From the NCBI GenBank assembly GCA_964510225.1, contig CAZEAN010000014.1:1-64000 (forward strand): a stretch of DNA of 64,000 nucleotides, in the 5' to 3' direction. Shown in pieces: positions 25,995 to 35,389 of the stretch (the stretch's first letter is position 1; the number at the start of each line of letters is the position of its first letter). The position numbers were made by a program, and so were the translations under genes. The stretch comes from CAZEAN01 sp964510225. Its GTDB lineage: Bacteria > Planctomycetota > Planctomycetia > Isosphaerales > Isosphaeraceae. The notes under the pieces are model-generated. The model was not told the DNA's origin and did not search any database. It saw only the letters and a program-made list of their open reading frames with translations.

Positions 25995-27251
25995 ATGGAT
26001 CTGACTTTCCCTGAGCAAGTAGTGATCGGATGCTACGGTGCGATCGTCGGCGTTTGGCCCATTCGCCACCTCGTGATCACGATCTTGTTCGCCAGGCTCG
26101 ACATTCTCACCAAGAAGTCGCCGAAGTATCAAGGTGCCGAGGGAGAACCTGTCCCCAAAGTCACCGCGTTAATTCCCGCAAAGGATGAAGAGGAGACCAT
26201 TGGAGCTTGCCTGGACTCGGTCCGCGCACAAACTTACCCGTCGCTCGAAATCATGATCGTCGACGACCGGAGCACTGATCGGACCCGCGCAATCGCAGAA
26301 GCCGCGGCCGCCGAAGATCCCCGGATCAGCGTAGTTTCAATTGACCACTTGCCTGAAGGATGGACAGGCAAAACACACGCGTTGCAGACTGCGCAAGAGA
26401 CGACCTCGGGAGCCTGGCTCTGGTTCCTCGATGCCGACACGCGTCACCATCCAGACTGCCTCTCGATCGTGATGCAATATGCACGGAGTCGTCAGGCTTC
26501 GCTCGCGAGCCTCTTGCCGGAGCTTCGCTGCGAGACGTTCTGGGAGAAGGCGGTCATGCCCCTCATTGGGATCGTCTTGATGCGGACGTATCCGACATTT
26601 TTAACCAACAATCCCAAACACCGGCTCGGATTCGCGAACGGGCAGTTCATCTTGATCGAGCGCTCGACCTATGACGAAATCGGCGGCCATGCGGCAGTCC
26701 GGGATCGTTTTGTGGAAGATATTGGCATGGCCCAGTTGGTTAAAGACGCGGGGAAGTCCGCCTGCACCGCCATCGCTCCCGAGATCAGCTCGACTCGGAT
26801 GTACACTTCTTATCGATCTATGGTCCGTGGTTGGAGTCGGATTCTCTACGATGCACACCATCGAAAAGTCCTCCCCCTCATTGGCAAAATCATTGAGCCG
26901 CTAGTGTTTAGTCAGTCCGGAGACATTGCCTTCATTGTCAGTCTGATCATGTTGGCGTTTGGATGGGCGACACCGTTTACTTGGTCACTCCTCGGACTGA
27001 GTACGATTCATCAAGTTCTGAAACAGTGGGTCTTGTTTCGGATGTATCGAATGACTGCGCCGAAGGATGCCTGGTATGCACTCTTTTATCCGATCGCTGG
27101 TATAGTCTCCGACATCATCACGTGCCGCGCGATCTGGATGTGTCTGACTGGGCAGGTGGTCTGGCGGGGAACATCATACCAAAATGCGTCAGCTCTCGTT
27201 GAGGGTACGATAGCGGGTCAACCTGACGAAATACAGGATTCGACAGCATAG
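25995..27251 (+). CDS. GT2 glycosyltransferase, CrtQ/HpnB-like
   Basis: A 418-aa protein with an N-terminal membrane helix, a GT-A domain (VTALIPAKDEEETIGACLDS, IVDDRSTD, LPEGWTGK, W-L-W-F-L-D-A-D-T with the DxD metal motif, VEDIGMAQLVKDAG) and C-terminal helices. This layout matches 4,4'-diaponeurosporenoate glucosyltransferase CrtQ and the hopanoid-associated HpnB. An aldehyde dehydrogenase gene follows immediately. Together with hpnCDE in the same window it may act in C30 carotenoid (xanthophyll) glycosylation; this is inferred. Confidence 0.7.
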   Translation: MDLTFPEQVVIGCYGAIVGVWPIRHLVITILFARLDILTKKSPKYQGAEGEPVPKVTALIPAKDEEETIGACLDSVRAQTYPSLEIMIVDDRSTDRTRAIAEAAAAEDPRISVVSIDHLPEGWTGKTHALQTAQETTSGAWLWFLDADTRHHPDCLSIVMQYARSRQASLASLLPELRCETFWEKAVMPLIGIVLMRTYPTFLTNNPKHRLGFANGQFILIERSTYDEIGGHAAVRDRFVEDIGMAQLVKDAGKSACTAIAPEISSTRMYTSYRSMVRGWSRILYDAHHRKVLPLIGKIIEPLVFSQSGDIAFIVSLIMLAFGWATPFTWSLLGLSTIHQVLKQWVLFRMYRMTAPKDAWYALFYPIAGIVSDIITCRAIWMCLTGQVVWRGTSYQNASALVEGTIAGQPDEIQDSTA

Positions 27252-27285
27252 CCCGTGGTTGCAGTCATCGCCAGGAGGGTCCGTC

Positions 27286-28788
27286 ATGCCCACTCCAGTG
27301 AAAGAGCTGATCGTGCAGAATCCCTCCACTGGCCTCGAAATCGCGCGGATCCCCGCTACTTCGCTCACTGATCTCTCCGCCATTGTTGATCGTGCCCGAG
27401 AAGTTCAGCAACTCTGGAGCGAGACGCCTTGGGTGGATCGACGTCGAATCATCCGTCGCTGGCATCGAATCCTTTGTGACCGCGCCGATACGATGGCGAG
27501 CGCGGTTCAGGAGGAAGTTGGAAAGCCGGTTAGCGAGGCGATGGCTGCGGAGGTCCTCCCTTCGATCGATTCCGTCCGTTGGGTCTGCAGATATACCGAG
27601 CGAGTATTGCGGAACCGGCGAGTGGGACCAGGCTGGCAACGTTGGCTCTTTATGCCTCCAGCGATCATCGAGCGGAGGCCGATGGGAGTCATCGGCGTGC
27701 TTGGAGCCTGGAACTACCCGATTCTCTTGAATGTTCCCGTACTTGCACATGCACTCGGCGTGGGGAACGGGGTAGTCTGGAAGCCCTCGGAATACGCGGC
27801 ACGCGCGGGCCAATTAGTCCAGGAGACCGTCGAGGCCGCTGGTTTTCCCGAGGGACTTGTTGGCCTCGTTCAAGGAGGGCCGGAAGTCGGTGCTGGTTTG
27901 ATCGCCTCGGCGCTGGACAAAGCCGTCTTTACGGGTGGTTTGTCAAACGGTCGCGCTGTCCTCGGAGAACTCGGAAGATCAGGGATCCCCGCGATTGCGG
28001 AACTCTCCGGATTCGACGCCGCGATCGTGTTACCGGACGCACTCCGGCCATCGACGGATGCGGCCCTCACCTGGTCGGCATTTGTGGGATCCGGTCAAAC
28101 ATGTATGGCAGTGAAGCGGATCTATGCAGTGGGGTCAATCGCCTCGGATCTCGGAGCCTCAATTGCAAGACGCGCTGACCGACTCCGCGTTGGGAATCCG
28201 GCCGAGAGCGAAGTGGATCTCGGTCCGCTAATCCATCAAGCAGCGAGGGATGACTTCCACAGTAAGATCGTGTCCGCGGTGAACGCGGGAGCCAAATTGT
28301 TAGCTGGTGGAGGGCCAATCCCTGGGATTGGTTACTTCTATCGACCGACCGTGTTGTTGGCCGAACGAGGCCAGGAAGCCCCAGAGCGGGTGCTTGAGGG
28401 CTGTTTTGGTCCTGTCGTGATCATTAGAGAAGTCGGAGATCGAGAAGAGGCGATCGCTGCAGTCAATGATTCTTCCTTTGGATTGGGAGCAAGCGTCTGG
28501 GGAACCAACCGACGCCAAGCTCAGGAAGTTGGTCAGCGGCTTCAAGCTGGTGTCGTTAGTATTAATGACGCCACAACTGTATTCGCTCATGCCTCGATTC
28601 CAGTCGGAGGAGTGAAGGCCAGCGGCTACGGTCGGGTCCACGGTGCCGAAGGGCTGCTGGAACTAACGTCTCCCAGAGTCCGTGTGGCACGACGAGCCGG
28701 TGCACCCCGTCCCCAGATCTTTCCCTACTCAGATCGCTTAATGAGGCAATTGATGCTCTACCGACGTTTTGTGCACCGGTCACGTTGA
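27286..28788 (+). CDS. Aldehyde dehydrogenase (possible C30-carotenoid aldehyde oxidase)
   Basis: From ATG 27286, with AGGAGG seven bases upstream, a 500-aa ALDH-superfamily protein. It has P-M-G-V-I-G-V-L-G-A-W-N-Y-P, F-T-G-G-L-S-N-G, ELSGFDAAIVL (Glu region) and GSGQTCMAVKR with the catalytic cysteine. It oxidises an aldehyde to an acid with NAD(P)+. The gene follows the CrtQ/HpnB-like GT2 gene, the pairing expected if the substrate is a diapocarotenoid aldehyde, but substrate specificity cannot be read from the sequence. Its 3' end overlaps the convergent methyltransferase gene by nine bases. Confidence 0.75.
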   Translation: MPTPVKELIVQNPSTGLEIARIPATSLTDLSAIVDRAREVQQLWSETPWVDRRRIIRRWHRILCDRADTMASAVQEEVGKPVSEAMAAEVLPSIDSVRWVCRYTERVLRNRRVGPGWQRWLFMPPAIIERRPMGVIGVLGAWNYPILLNVPVLAHALGVGNGVVWKPSEYAARAGQLVQETVEAAGFPEGLVGLVQGGPEVGAGLIASALDKAVFTGGLSNGRAVLGELGRSGIPAIAELSGFDAAIVLPDALRPSTDAALTWSAFVGSGQTCMAVKRIYAVGSIASDLGASIARRADRLRVGNPAESEVDLGPLIHQAARDDFHSKIVSAVNAGAKLLAGGGPIPGIGYFYRPTVLLAERGQEAPERVLEGCFGPVVIIREVGDREEAIAAVNDSSFGLGASVWGTNRRQAQEVGQRLQAGVVSINDATTVFAHASIPVGGVKASGYGRVHGAEGLLELTSPRVRVARRAGAPRPQIFPYSDRLMRQLMLYRRFVHRSR

Positions 28789-29745
28789 GAACTCGCTGGA
28801 TCCAGCCGACGAAACCGGTCGACGACAGCCGAAGACTTGACAGACGTCTTCCGTTCTCGTCGGTCCAAAATAGATGGTTGTTTCGAACCCAGCCGCCGAG
28901 AGAATTCCCGGGAAGTCAAGACCGAACTCCGTGAAGACCGGATACCCCCAATTGCCACCAGGATGAGCGATCGGGGTCGTCAGGTGTCTGATCTCTCCCG
29001 CCTCGTTCAAGATTGCTCGGGGAAAAGTTTTGCCGACTGTTGGGAGCAAGGGAATGGTGAAGAGATGCCAACCGCCAGGACGGAGCACTCGGTAAAGTTC
29101 AACGAGAGCACGTTTAAGATCTGGGACATGTTCTAATGTCTCTGAAGTCACGATGAGATCGAACGAGTTGTCCGCATAGGTGAGGTTGCAGAGGTCTTCA
29201 GATTGGATCCCCGCGGAGTCACCGCTTGCCGAGCTGCTGTCGTTATAGTCACTAAACGCGAGGTGTTGGAGCCGCGTGAGGTAACGATGTAAGCCGTCGA
29301 CCATATTAATCTCGGCGACCCGAAGGCGTTGGCTAGTTGCATCTGCCGACCACTGGCGGATCGAGTGGAGTTTGGCTTCTGTCGACGGCGCGTTGAAGTG
29401 ATCTAAGATCACTTCTGCTAACCGTCGGGCGCGCAGCTTCGCACCACACCAGCAGCAGTCCGAGGATTCCTTCCGGGCGACTGAGGCTCCGAGTGCACGC
29501 GACAGTTTCCACCGGCGCTCCAACTCCGGAGTAATGACCCAACGACGATACCGCCATAAGGCCCATCGCCCACAGACCGAACACCACCCCCAACGTCCTC
29601 GGACGACCGCCATCAGGAGCTCCCCGACTGCCCATCCGAGTCGATGGGTTAGGTTCCAGACGGGGAGAATGAATTGTTTCAGTCTCTGGGTAATCGTACG
29701 AGGATCACGCCCGAATCCGGTCTCTTGTTCAGCATCTTGGTTCAA
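28780..29745 (-). CDS. SAM-dependent methyltransferase with N-terminal Cys cluster
   Basis: I prefer TTG 29745, which overlaps the upstream gene's stop as TTGA and has GGAGGA just before it; a longer frame from 29823 would overlap that gene by 82 bases. The 321-aa product has a cysteine cluster (W-C-S-V-C-G...D-C-C-W-C-G) typical of a zinc knuckle, followed by a class I methyltransferase core with SFDLIVTSETLEHVPD and ELYRVLRPGGWHLFTIP. The substrate is unknown. The coupled start suggests it works with the LolA-like membrane protein upstream. Confidence 0.7.
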   Translation of the reverse strand: MNQDAEQETGFGRDPRTITQRLKQFILPVWNLTHRLGWAVGELLMAVVRGRWGWCSVCGRWALWRYRRWVITPELERRWKLSRALGASVARKESSDCCWCGAKLRARRLAEVILDHFNAPSTEAKLHSIRQWSADATSQRLRVAEINMVDGLHRYLTRLQHLAFSDYNDSSSASGDSAGIQSEDLCNLTYADNSFDLIVTSETLEHVPDLKRALVELYRVLRPGGWHLFTIPLLPTVGKTFPRAILNEAGEIRHLTTPIAHPGGNWGYPVFTEFGLDFPGILSAAGFETTIYFGPTRTEDVCQVFGCRRPVSSAGSSEFST

Positions 29746-31076
29746 CGGTTCCTCCGAGAACCTAGGGAGTCCTCCCCCGATTCCTCCGACGACTCTCGCT
29801 TCCAGACTCGTCGGAGGCGCCAAAAGAGTAGGGCTGTAACAACAACCCCGCCGACGATCATCGACCAGTCGATCGTTCTTCGCCGGGTCTCCATCGCACC
29901 AGCCCGTGCCCGATCAACTTCGCTGACCTTGGTCCGGATCTCCTCCGGATCGACGAACTGTTCAATACTCTCCAGATTCCACGTTTCCAGGGCAATCGAG
30001 AGGAAGGTCCCGTCCTCGGTCCGAAGAGTTGTTGGGTCCTGGTAGCCTAATCCAAACTGGATGGAGTCGCTGAGCGCGCCAGGGATAACCTCGGTGATTC
30101 GGACCTCGCGTTGCCATTCCAGCGGTCCCTGATTTTCGGACTCGGTCGCACTAACTTCCGAACGATATCTTGTCTCCATGAAGGGGAATAACGGACCATC
30201 GTCACCGAGATTTTGAAAGTCGTCAAAGTCAACCTGGGTGGTCCGAAGGGCTAGTTTGGAGGTCCCTCTGTCGGCTACATTTGTGCCGTCATCAGTAATA
30301 TTTATGTAACGTTTGTCGAGAATTCGAATCGGCCAGGCACCACGATTGGGGTCGATCCAGAGTGTCCTGCTACCTAAGGGGCCTCGGACCTCGATTAATG
30401 AGACCTCGTGCTCTCCGAGCTTAATTGCCGGTACGAAACGCTCTAGGGTGCACCCGCTGGTTCCATCTGGAAAAAGTAACGGGTCGGCAGCGCACTCGGA
30501 GAGTTGCTCAAGCAGATGACTCGGCTTAAGGGTCATTGGGAACCAACGAGCGAACGATCTCGTGCCGATTGATGCAAGTGGACCTCCGCTAAGTGGCGGC
30601 CGTTCACCGGATTCGGTAGGTGGATAGTAACCCCCGGATCGGACCCGAACAGACATACTTTGTAGATCAATGAGTGTCACCTCTCCATTAGTGATTGCCC
30701 GACCCTCGTAAGTCGGTTGAAACCAGCCGAGTCCACCCCATCTCGGAGGTCTCCGCGCCATTCGGACCTCGCTAGCGGGTCGGAATTGCCAATAGCCCGC
30801 GGGGTCATCGAGCGCAATCAATCCGACGTCTCGATTTGAGCGTCGCTGGTCGTTGCGTTCGATCGGTGGATCCTCCTCTTCGGAATCTTGAGCCAGAGAC
30901 TTCGGATAATTTACTTCGAACCTGATCAAGATTTGTTTTGGTATCGAGCGTTGAGTCGATACGAAAAGACTGTTGAGTCCCTGGTAACTCGGTTTATATT
31001 GACCAAGTGAACTCCTGTTCAAAAGAATCATGACCAATAGTGTTAAGAAAAGTGACGAGGCTTTTGATGAGATCAT
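29742..31076 (-). CDS. LolA-like periplasmic protein with C-terminal membrane anchor
   Basis: A 444-aa protein with an N-terminal signal, a beta-rich body (R-A-I-T-N-G-E-V-T-L-I-D and L-W-I-D-P-N-R-G-A-W-P) resembling outer-membrane lipoprotein-sorting folds, and one C-terminal helix (I-V-G-G-V-V-V-T-A-L-L-F-W) followed by basic residues. It would sit in the periplasm, tethered to the inner membrane. Its stop is coupled to the methyltransferase start. The fold call is tentative and no function is known. Confidence 0.5.
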   Translation of the reverse strand: MISSKASSLFLTLLVMILLNRSSLGQYKPSYQGLNSLFVSTQRSIPKQILIRFEVNYPKSLAQDSEEEDPPIERNDQRRSNRDVGLIALDDPAGYWQFRPASEVRMARRPPRWGGLGWFQPTYEGRAITNGEVTLIDLQSMSVRVRSGGYYPPTESGERPPLSGGPLASIGTRSFARWFPMTLKPSHLLEQLSECAADPLLFPDGTSGCTLERFVPAIKLGEHEVSLIEVRGPLGSRTLWIDPNRGAWPIRILDKRYINITDDGTNVADRGTSKLALRTTQVDFDDFQNLGDDGPLFPFMETRYRSEVSATESENQGPLEWQREVRITEVIPGALSDSIQFGLGYQDPTTLRTEDGTFLSIALETWNLESIEQFVDPEEIRTKVSEVDRARAGAMETRRRTIDWSMIVGGVVVTALLFWRLRRVWKRESSEESGEDSLGSRRNR

Positions 31077-31251
31077 CCGGTTCTTCCCAGAGGCTGACTG
31101 AACAAACCCTAATGCCCATGATCATTCGATGGCTTGATGATGTGTCTAGGGGCGACTAGGATAGGCTTGTCTCTCGACGGTATCATGGTGAGTCGTTCTT
31201 CACGAATGATTCTATTCCGATCACCCATCATCCCGGTAATGGCAAGACGCG

Positions 31252-32438
31252 ATGGCCTACGCAACCACGGTCACTCGGCATAAAACACGAGAAGTAGGGA
31301 TCAATGACCATGTGGTTGGCGGCGAGAACCCAATCTGGGTTCAGTCGATGACCACGACGAATACTTGGGAAGTGGACAAGACACTCGCCGAGATCCGACG
31401 CCTTGAGGAGGCTGGCTGCGAGATCATCCGAGTGACTGTGCCGAAGAAAGAGGACGTCGAAGGCTGCAAGGCACTTCGAGATCAGATGAATGTTCCGTTA
31501 ATTGCCGACATTCATTATGACTATCGGATGGCACTGGCGTGCTTAGAAGCTAAGACTCCGTCGGGGCGGCCTGCCGTCGATAAAATTAGGATCAACCCTG
31601 GAAACATTGGCGGCATCGAACGTTATAAGGAAGTTGTCCGCAAAGCTCGCGACGCCGGGATTCCGATGCGGGTCGGGGTCAATTCAGGAAGTCTGGAGAA
31701 GGATCTTATTGAAAAGTACGGATATCCTTGCCCAGAGGCGATGGTCGAGTCGGCAATCCGACACATCGAAATCGCCGAGGCACTCAATTATGACAAGATC
31801 ATCGTTAGTTTAAAGGCGAGCCACGTGCCGACCGTTGTTGAGTGCTACTCTCTCTTTGCCAAGCAGAGCGACTACCCAACTCATGTGGGAGTAACCGAGG
31901 CAGGGTCAAAAGAGTATGGATCTATTAAGAGTGCAGCGGGTATTGGCGCGATCCTGCTTCGAGGGATCGGTGACACGATTCGGGTGAGCCTCCTCGGCGA
32001 CCCCGTCCCCGAAGTGAAAGTTTGCTTCGATATTCTCCGATCCACAAGTCGTCGCGTGACGGAGCCAGAGGTTGTGGCATGTCCGACCTGCGGACGGCTC
32101 GNNNNNNNNNNCGGCTCGATATCGATCTTGAACGGATTGTTGCTGAAGTCGAAGATCGAATGATAGGCTTATGTATCCCACTAAGGATTAGTATTCTGGG
32201 CTGTCTGGTGAATGGTTTTGGCGAAGCGAAGGAAGCGGACATTGGCATTGCTGCGGGAAGTGGTAAAGGAGTGATTTTCAAGCGAGGTGTGCCGATTCGG
32301 AATGTCCGCGAAGAAGACATGGTTGAGGCACTCTGGGAGGAAGTTCAGCGGTTTGAGGAGGACACTCCTCCGCTCGAGTCGTACCAAAAAAAGCTGGAAC
32401 AACAGAAGCAGAAGTCCTCGCTTACCGTGATCGCTTAA
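31252..32438 (+). CDS. ispG: IspG (4-hydroxy-3-methylbut-2-enyl diphosphate synthase), interrupted by an assembly gap
   Basis: The radical-type [4Fe-4S] enzyme of the MEP isoprenoid pathway. The N-terminal part has V-W-V-Q-S-M-T-T-T-N-T and IRINPGNIGG; cluster cysteines are in CPTCGR and GCLVNGFGEA. The frame appears to shift at a 10-N run (32102-32111), but the seven bases CGGCTCG occur on both sides. Removing the Ns and one copy restores a continuous frame (C-G-R-L-D-I-D-L-E-R), so the gene is probably intact. It supplies isoprenoid precursors, for example for the squalene route encoded at 48-52 kb. Confidence 0.9.
32102..32111. other. Assembly gap (10 Ns) inside ispG
   Basis: The N run is flanked by identical seven-base ends (CGGCTCG before and after), so it looks like two overlapping contigs joined with a fixed-length gap. 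It is not a real insertion. Confidence 0.85.
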
Positions 32439-32837
32439 CTAGTCTCTTTGGAAGAATTTCCAAGGAGCTGGTTGAATTCCCTACAACCGGATATTACGTT
32501 CTTGTTCAGAGTCACAAGTGAAGCGGCACGATACATGATTCGATTCACCATGATATGGTCCACTTCCTCGTGACACGGGATGGGTTACTCCTGGGTTCGA
32601 TTGGTTACTCGTTCGTCAATTGCGACCACACAAAGTTTCATATTCCGGCATCAACCTGATGTTTTTTTTCGGTTGGGCTGTTGAATTCTTGACACAACTG
32701 TGGGGAAGTGATTGACTAAGAGTGAATCTTGAACCTTGGAAAATAAGCGCGTCTCGCAACTCGGTTCTTCAATCATCGTAAATTGAATACATCCCAAGAC
32801 CTACCAGTCAGGGATTCTCCACAGCGGAGCTTCTAGG
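32439..32837. other. Intergenic region before the first PEP-CTERM gene
   Basis: 399 bases without a supported gene. A TTGACA box lies at 32689-32694 with no good -10 box at standard spacing. A short TTGGAA/TTCCAA hairpin just after the ispG stop lacks a T tract and is not convincing as a terminator. Confidence 0.4.
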
Positions 32838-33479
32838 ATGATCCAGTTCCTCGTCAAGCGCATCTCGCCGTTGATTGCTCTGGCTACAGCGCTCTGCTTG
32901 GTGAACACCGCCGTAGCTGAACCGGTTACGTTCACGTTCGCCGACAACGCAACCTTCACCCGGAACTTTGGTCCAATCGGGAACGCGAATGTTGCCACAC
33001 AGTCAGGGACAGTTGACGATATAACCCTCGATCTGAGCGGGACAGGCCCAAACAACAGTTTGGTCAATAACGTCACATTCCGACCTGATGGTCTGGGTGT
33101 TCGAGACCCCAATGGTAGTGTCTTGAACAACAACGAGCGGATCGTGATGTCCTTCTCGGGACCAGGATTTAGCCAACTTATTCTTTCCTCGCTCTTCTTC
33201 ACTTCCCTCGGATCTGGCGATGCATTCAACCTGATCGTGGACGATGTTACCGTGATGTCGCTCGAGGGCACGTCCGGTGACCCAACTCAAGAGTTTACAT
33301 TCGAGAACATGAGAATCAGTGGTTCGGTTTTTGAAATTGAAGCCACAGCAGGGGGCTTCCGATTCTCTGAAATCACTGTCTTCATTCCCGAACCAGCCTC
33401 AGTCACTTTGGGCTTTATGGCCATTGCGATGGTTGGTGGCACTCTCTGCCTCCATCGCCGACGTCGTCTTAATGGCTGA
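32838..33479 (+). CDS. PEP-CTERM exported protein
   Basis: A 213-aa protein with a signal peptide ending near A-V-A-E-P, a beta-rich body with F-T-F-A-D-N-A, and a C-terminal sorting signal: I-P-E-P-A-S followed by a hydrophobic helix and H-R-R-R-R. PEP-CTERM tails are processed by exosortase/EpsH in the membrane, usually in exopolysaccharide-making bacteria. The body family is not recognised. A terminator hairpin follows at 33549. Confidence 0.85.
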   Translation: MIQFLVKRISPLIALATALCLVNTAVAEPVTFTFADNATFTRNFGPIGNANVATQSGTVDDITLDLSGTGPNNSLVNNVTFRPDGLGVRDPNGSVLNNNERIVMSFSGPGFSQLILSSLFFTSLGSGDAFNLIVDDVTVMSLEGTSGDPTQEFTFENMRISGSVFEIEATAGGFRFSEITVFIPEPASVTLGFMAIAMVGGTLCLHRRRRLNG

Positions 33480-33548
33480 TAGCCGACTATCTATCTCTGT
33501 CTTTTTGCACCGAATAAAAGACGACATCTCTATTTTCCGAAGTCTTCG

Positions 33549-33597
33549 ACTCTCTAACCTCCAGATCATAAAGTTGGTCTAGGGTTAGAGAGTTTTC
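33549..33597 (+). terminator. Rho-independent terminator after the PEP-CTERM gene
   Basis: ACTCTCTAACC (33549-33559) pairs perfectly with GGTTAGAGAGT (33583-33593). The 11-bp stem has a 23-base loop and is followed by TTTT. Confidence 0.7.
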
Positions 33598-33640
33598 GTT
33601 TATGTGACTAAATTGTCTTGAGCGTGTTGCTCCTCTGAGA

Positions 33641-35113
33641 TTAGCCACGTAGTGCGACCGAGACAAACTTCGTTTCTAAATAGGCGTTCAATCCTTCTTG
33701 TCCGAGTTCACGACCCATTCCCGATTCTTTCATTCCGCCGAACGGGCATTGGGGGGTCGCTGGGACAGGATCGTTAATGCCGATGATCCCAGCTTCCAGG
33801 CCTTCAGCCATCCGAGTCGCAATTGTTAGATCATTCGTAAAGACATAAGCGGCGAGACCATAAGGCGTACTGTTAGCAGCCTTGAGCACTTCTTCGATCG
33901 CTGAGAAGCTCACGAGAGGCATTACGGGTGAGAATGGTTCTTCCGCCATCAATTTCATGGCACCATTCACGTTTCGAACGACGGTTGGCTCGAAGAAGTA
34001 CCCGCGGTCGAAGCGTGTTGACTTCGATCCGCCCGTGAGAATGGAAGCCCCTTGGGAGCGTGCATCTTCAATTAATGACGCCGTCTTCTCAAGACCTTGC
34101 GCGGCGAACATCGGCCCTACTTGAACGCCGTCCTGCCAGCCAGGCCCAAGTTTAAGAGCTTTGGTTAACTCGACCGCACACTCAGTAAACTCCTTCGCCA
34201 TCGAGTCATGAATAAAGAAGCGAGATGGAGCGATACAGACTTGACCATTGTTGCGGAACTTGCCCATCACCGCTGCCTGGGCAACTTGCTCCACGTCGGC
34301 GTCTTCGAACACGATAAGAGGAGCATGTCCGCCAAGTTCCAAGCTTAGTCGCTTGACGCCGTGACTTGATTTGCGGATCAGTTCCTTACCGACTCGGGTC
34401 GATCCCGTAAAACTAACCTTGCCGATCTCGGGTCTTTCGAAGAAAGCGTCTGCAATCGAAGGTGCATCACCCATAACGAGATTAGCAACGCCGGGCGGGC
34501 AACCAGCCTCGATCAAACACTCAAATTGGCCAATTAGGGTGAGAGGCGTCTGGTCGGCCGGGCGGCTTACGATGGTACAGCCCGCCGCCAAGGCCGCAGC
34601 GATCTTTCGGCTCGGAAGCGCCGCGGGGAAATTCCAAGGCGTAATCGACCCCACAACACCGACGGGATGTTTGATGGCGAAGTGTCGCTTTGAACTCGCC
34701 ATCGGAGGAATCACCGTTCCATAGGCCCGCTTCCCCTCTTCGGCGAACCATTCGTAAGTCGCTGCGGTGGCAAGGATTTCCGCTCTTGCTTCGGGGATTG
34801 GTTTTCCTTGTTCCAAGGTCAGCGTCTTCGCAAGTTCCAGCGACCGTTCTCGGAGAAGATCGGCGGTTTTCTTGAGGATCCCCGCGCGTTCGTAAGGCGA
34901 TTTCGTCATCCAACCGGGCATCGCTTCAGCGGCTGCGTCGATCGCCGATTCGGCGTCCGCCCGACCTCCAAAGGCGACTTCGGCAATTGTCGACTCATCC
35001 GCGGGGTTGATGACGGCTAATCGGCCGCCGTCGATCGCGTCACGCCATTCGCCGCCGATGAACATTTTCGTCGTCTGGGGGACTGACATCACCGGTGCAT
35101 CGACCATTGTCAT
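33641..35113 (-). CDS. Succinate-semialdehyde-dehydrogenase-like aldehyde dehydrogenase
   Basis: I start at ATG 35113, preceded by GAGG, rather than TTG 35143; the product has 490 residues. ALDH signatures are complete: SITPWNFPAA, GSTRVGKEL, LELGGHAP, GQVCIAPSRF (catalytic Cys) and a C-terminal P-F-G-G-M-K-E-S-G-M-G-R-E. The pattern is closest to GabD-type NAD(P)-dependent succinate semialdehyde dehydrogenases. R-P-A-D-Q-T-P replaces the usual K-P-A-E-x-T-P. It stands alone, and the substrate is not certain. Confidence 0.8.
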   Translation of the reverse strand: MTMVDAPVMSVPQTTKMFIGGEWRDAIDGGRLAVINPADESTIAEVAFGGRADAESAIDAAAEAMPGWMTKSPYERAGILKKTADLLRERSLELAKTLTLEQGKPIPEARAEILATAATYEWFAEEGKRAYGTVIPPMASSKRHFAIKHPVGVVGSITPWNFPAALPSRKIAAALAAGCTIVSRPADQTPLTLIGQFECLIEAGCPPGVANLVMGDAPSIADAFFERPEIGKVSFTGSTRVGKELIRKSSHGVKRLSLELGGHAPLIVFEDADVEQVAQAAVMGKFRNNGQVCIAPSRFFIHDSMAKEFTECAVELTKALKLGPGWQDGVQVGPMFAAQGLEKTASLIEDARSQGASILTGGSKSTRFDRGYFFEPTVVRNVNGAMKLMAEEPFSPVMPLVSFSAIEEVLKAANSTPYGLAAYVFTNDLTIATRMAEGLEAGIIGINDPVPATPQCPFGGMKESGMGRELGQEGLNAYLETKFVSVALRG

Positions 35114-35389
35114 TTGTCTTGATCCTCGTCTGTTATCAGTCAAGTTTTTGAAGTCGGGTCAGGCAATCACGTCCAGGACACTATTCCGGTGTCACGATAC
35201 TGGCTGAGGATCACGCGATGCAATTGCTACAAGACCTGGAATCAAGATGTTTCAGTCAATCATCGAAATCGGTAGCTTGCATTCAAGGCCCTTCTGGCGC
35301 ACTCCGATACTGCAGTTGTGGGATTACACAAATTTGAGATGATCCCTACCCGATGTCGAAATGGCTCGGGGCGAGGGCGAGGAGTCGCC

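Noticed and set aside
32101..32163. Apparent premature end of ispG in a shifted frame
   Set aside because: Caused by the N run plus a duplicated 7-base contig end; the true frame continues to 32438.
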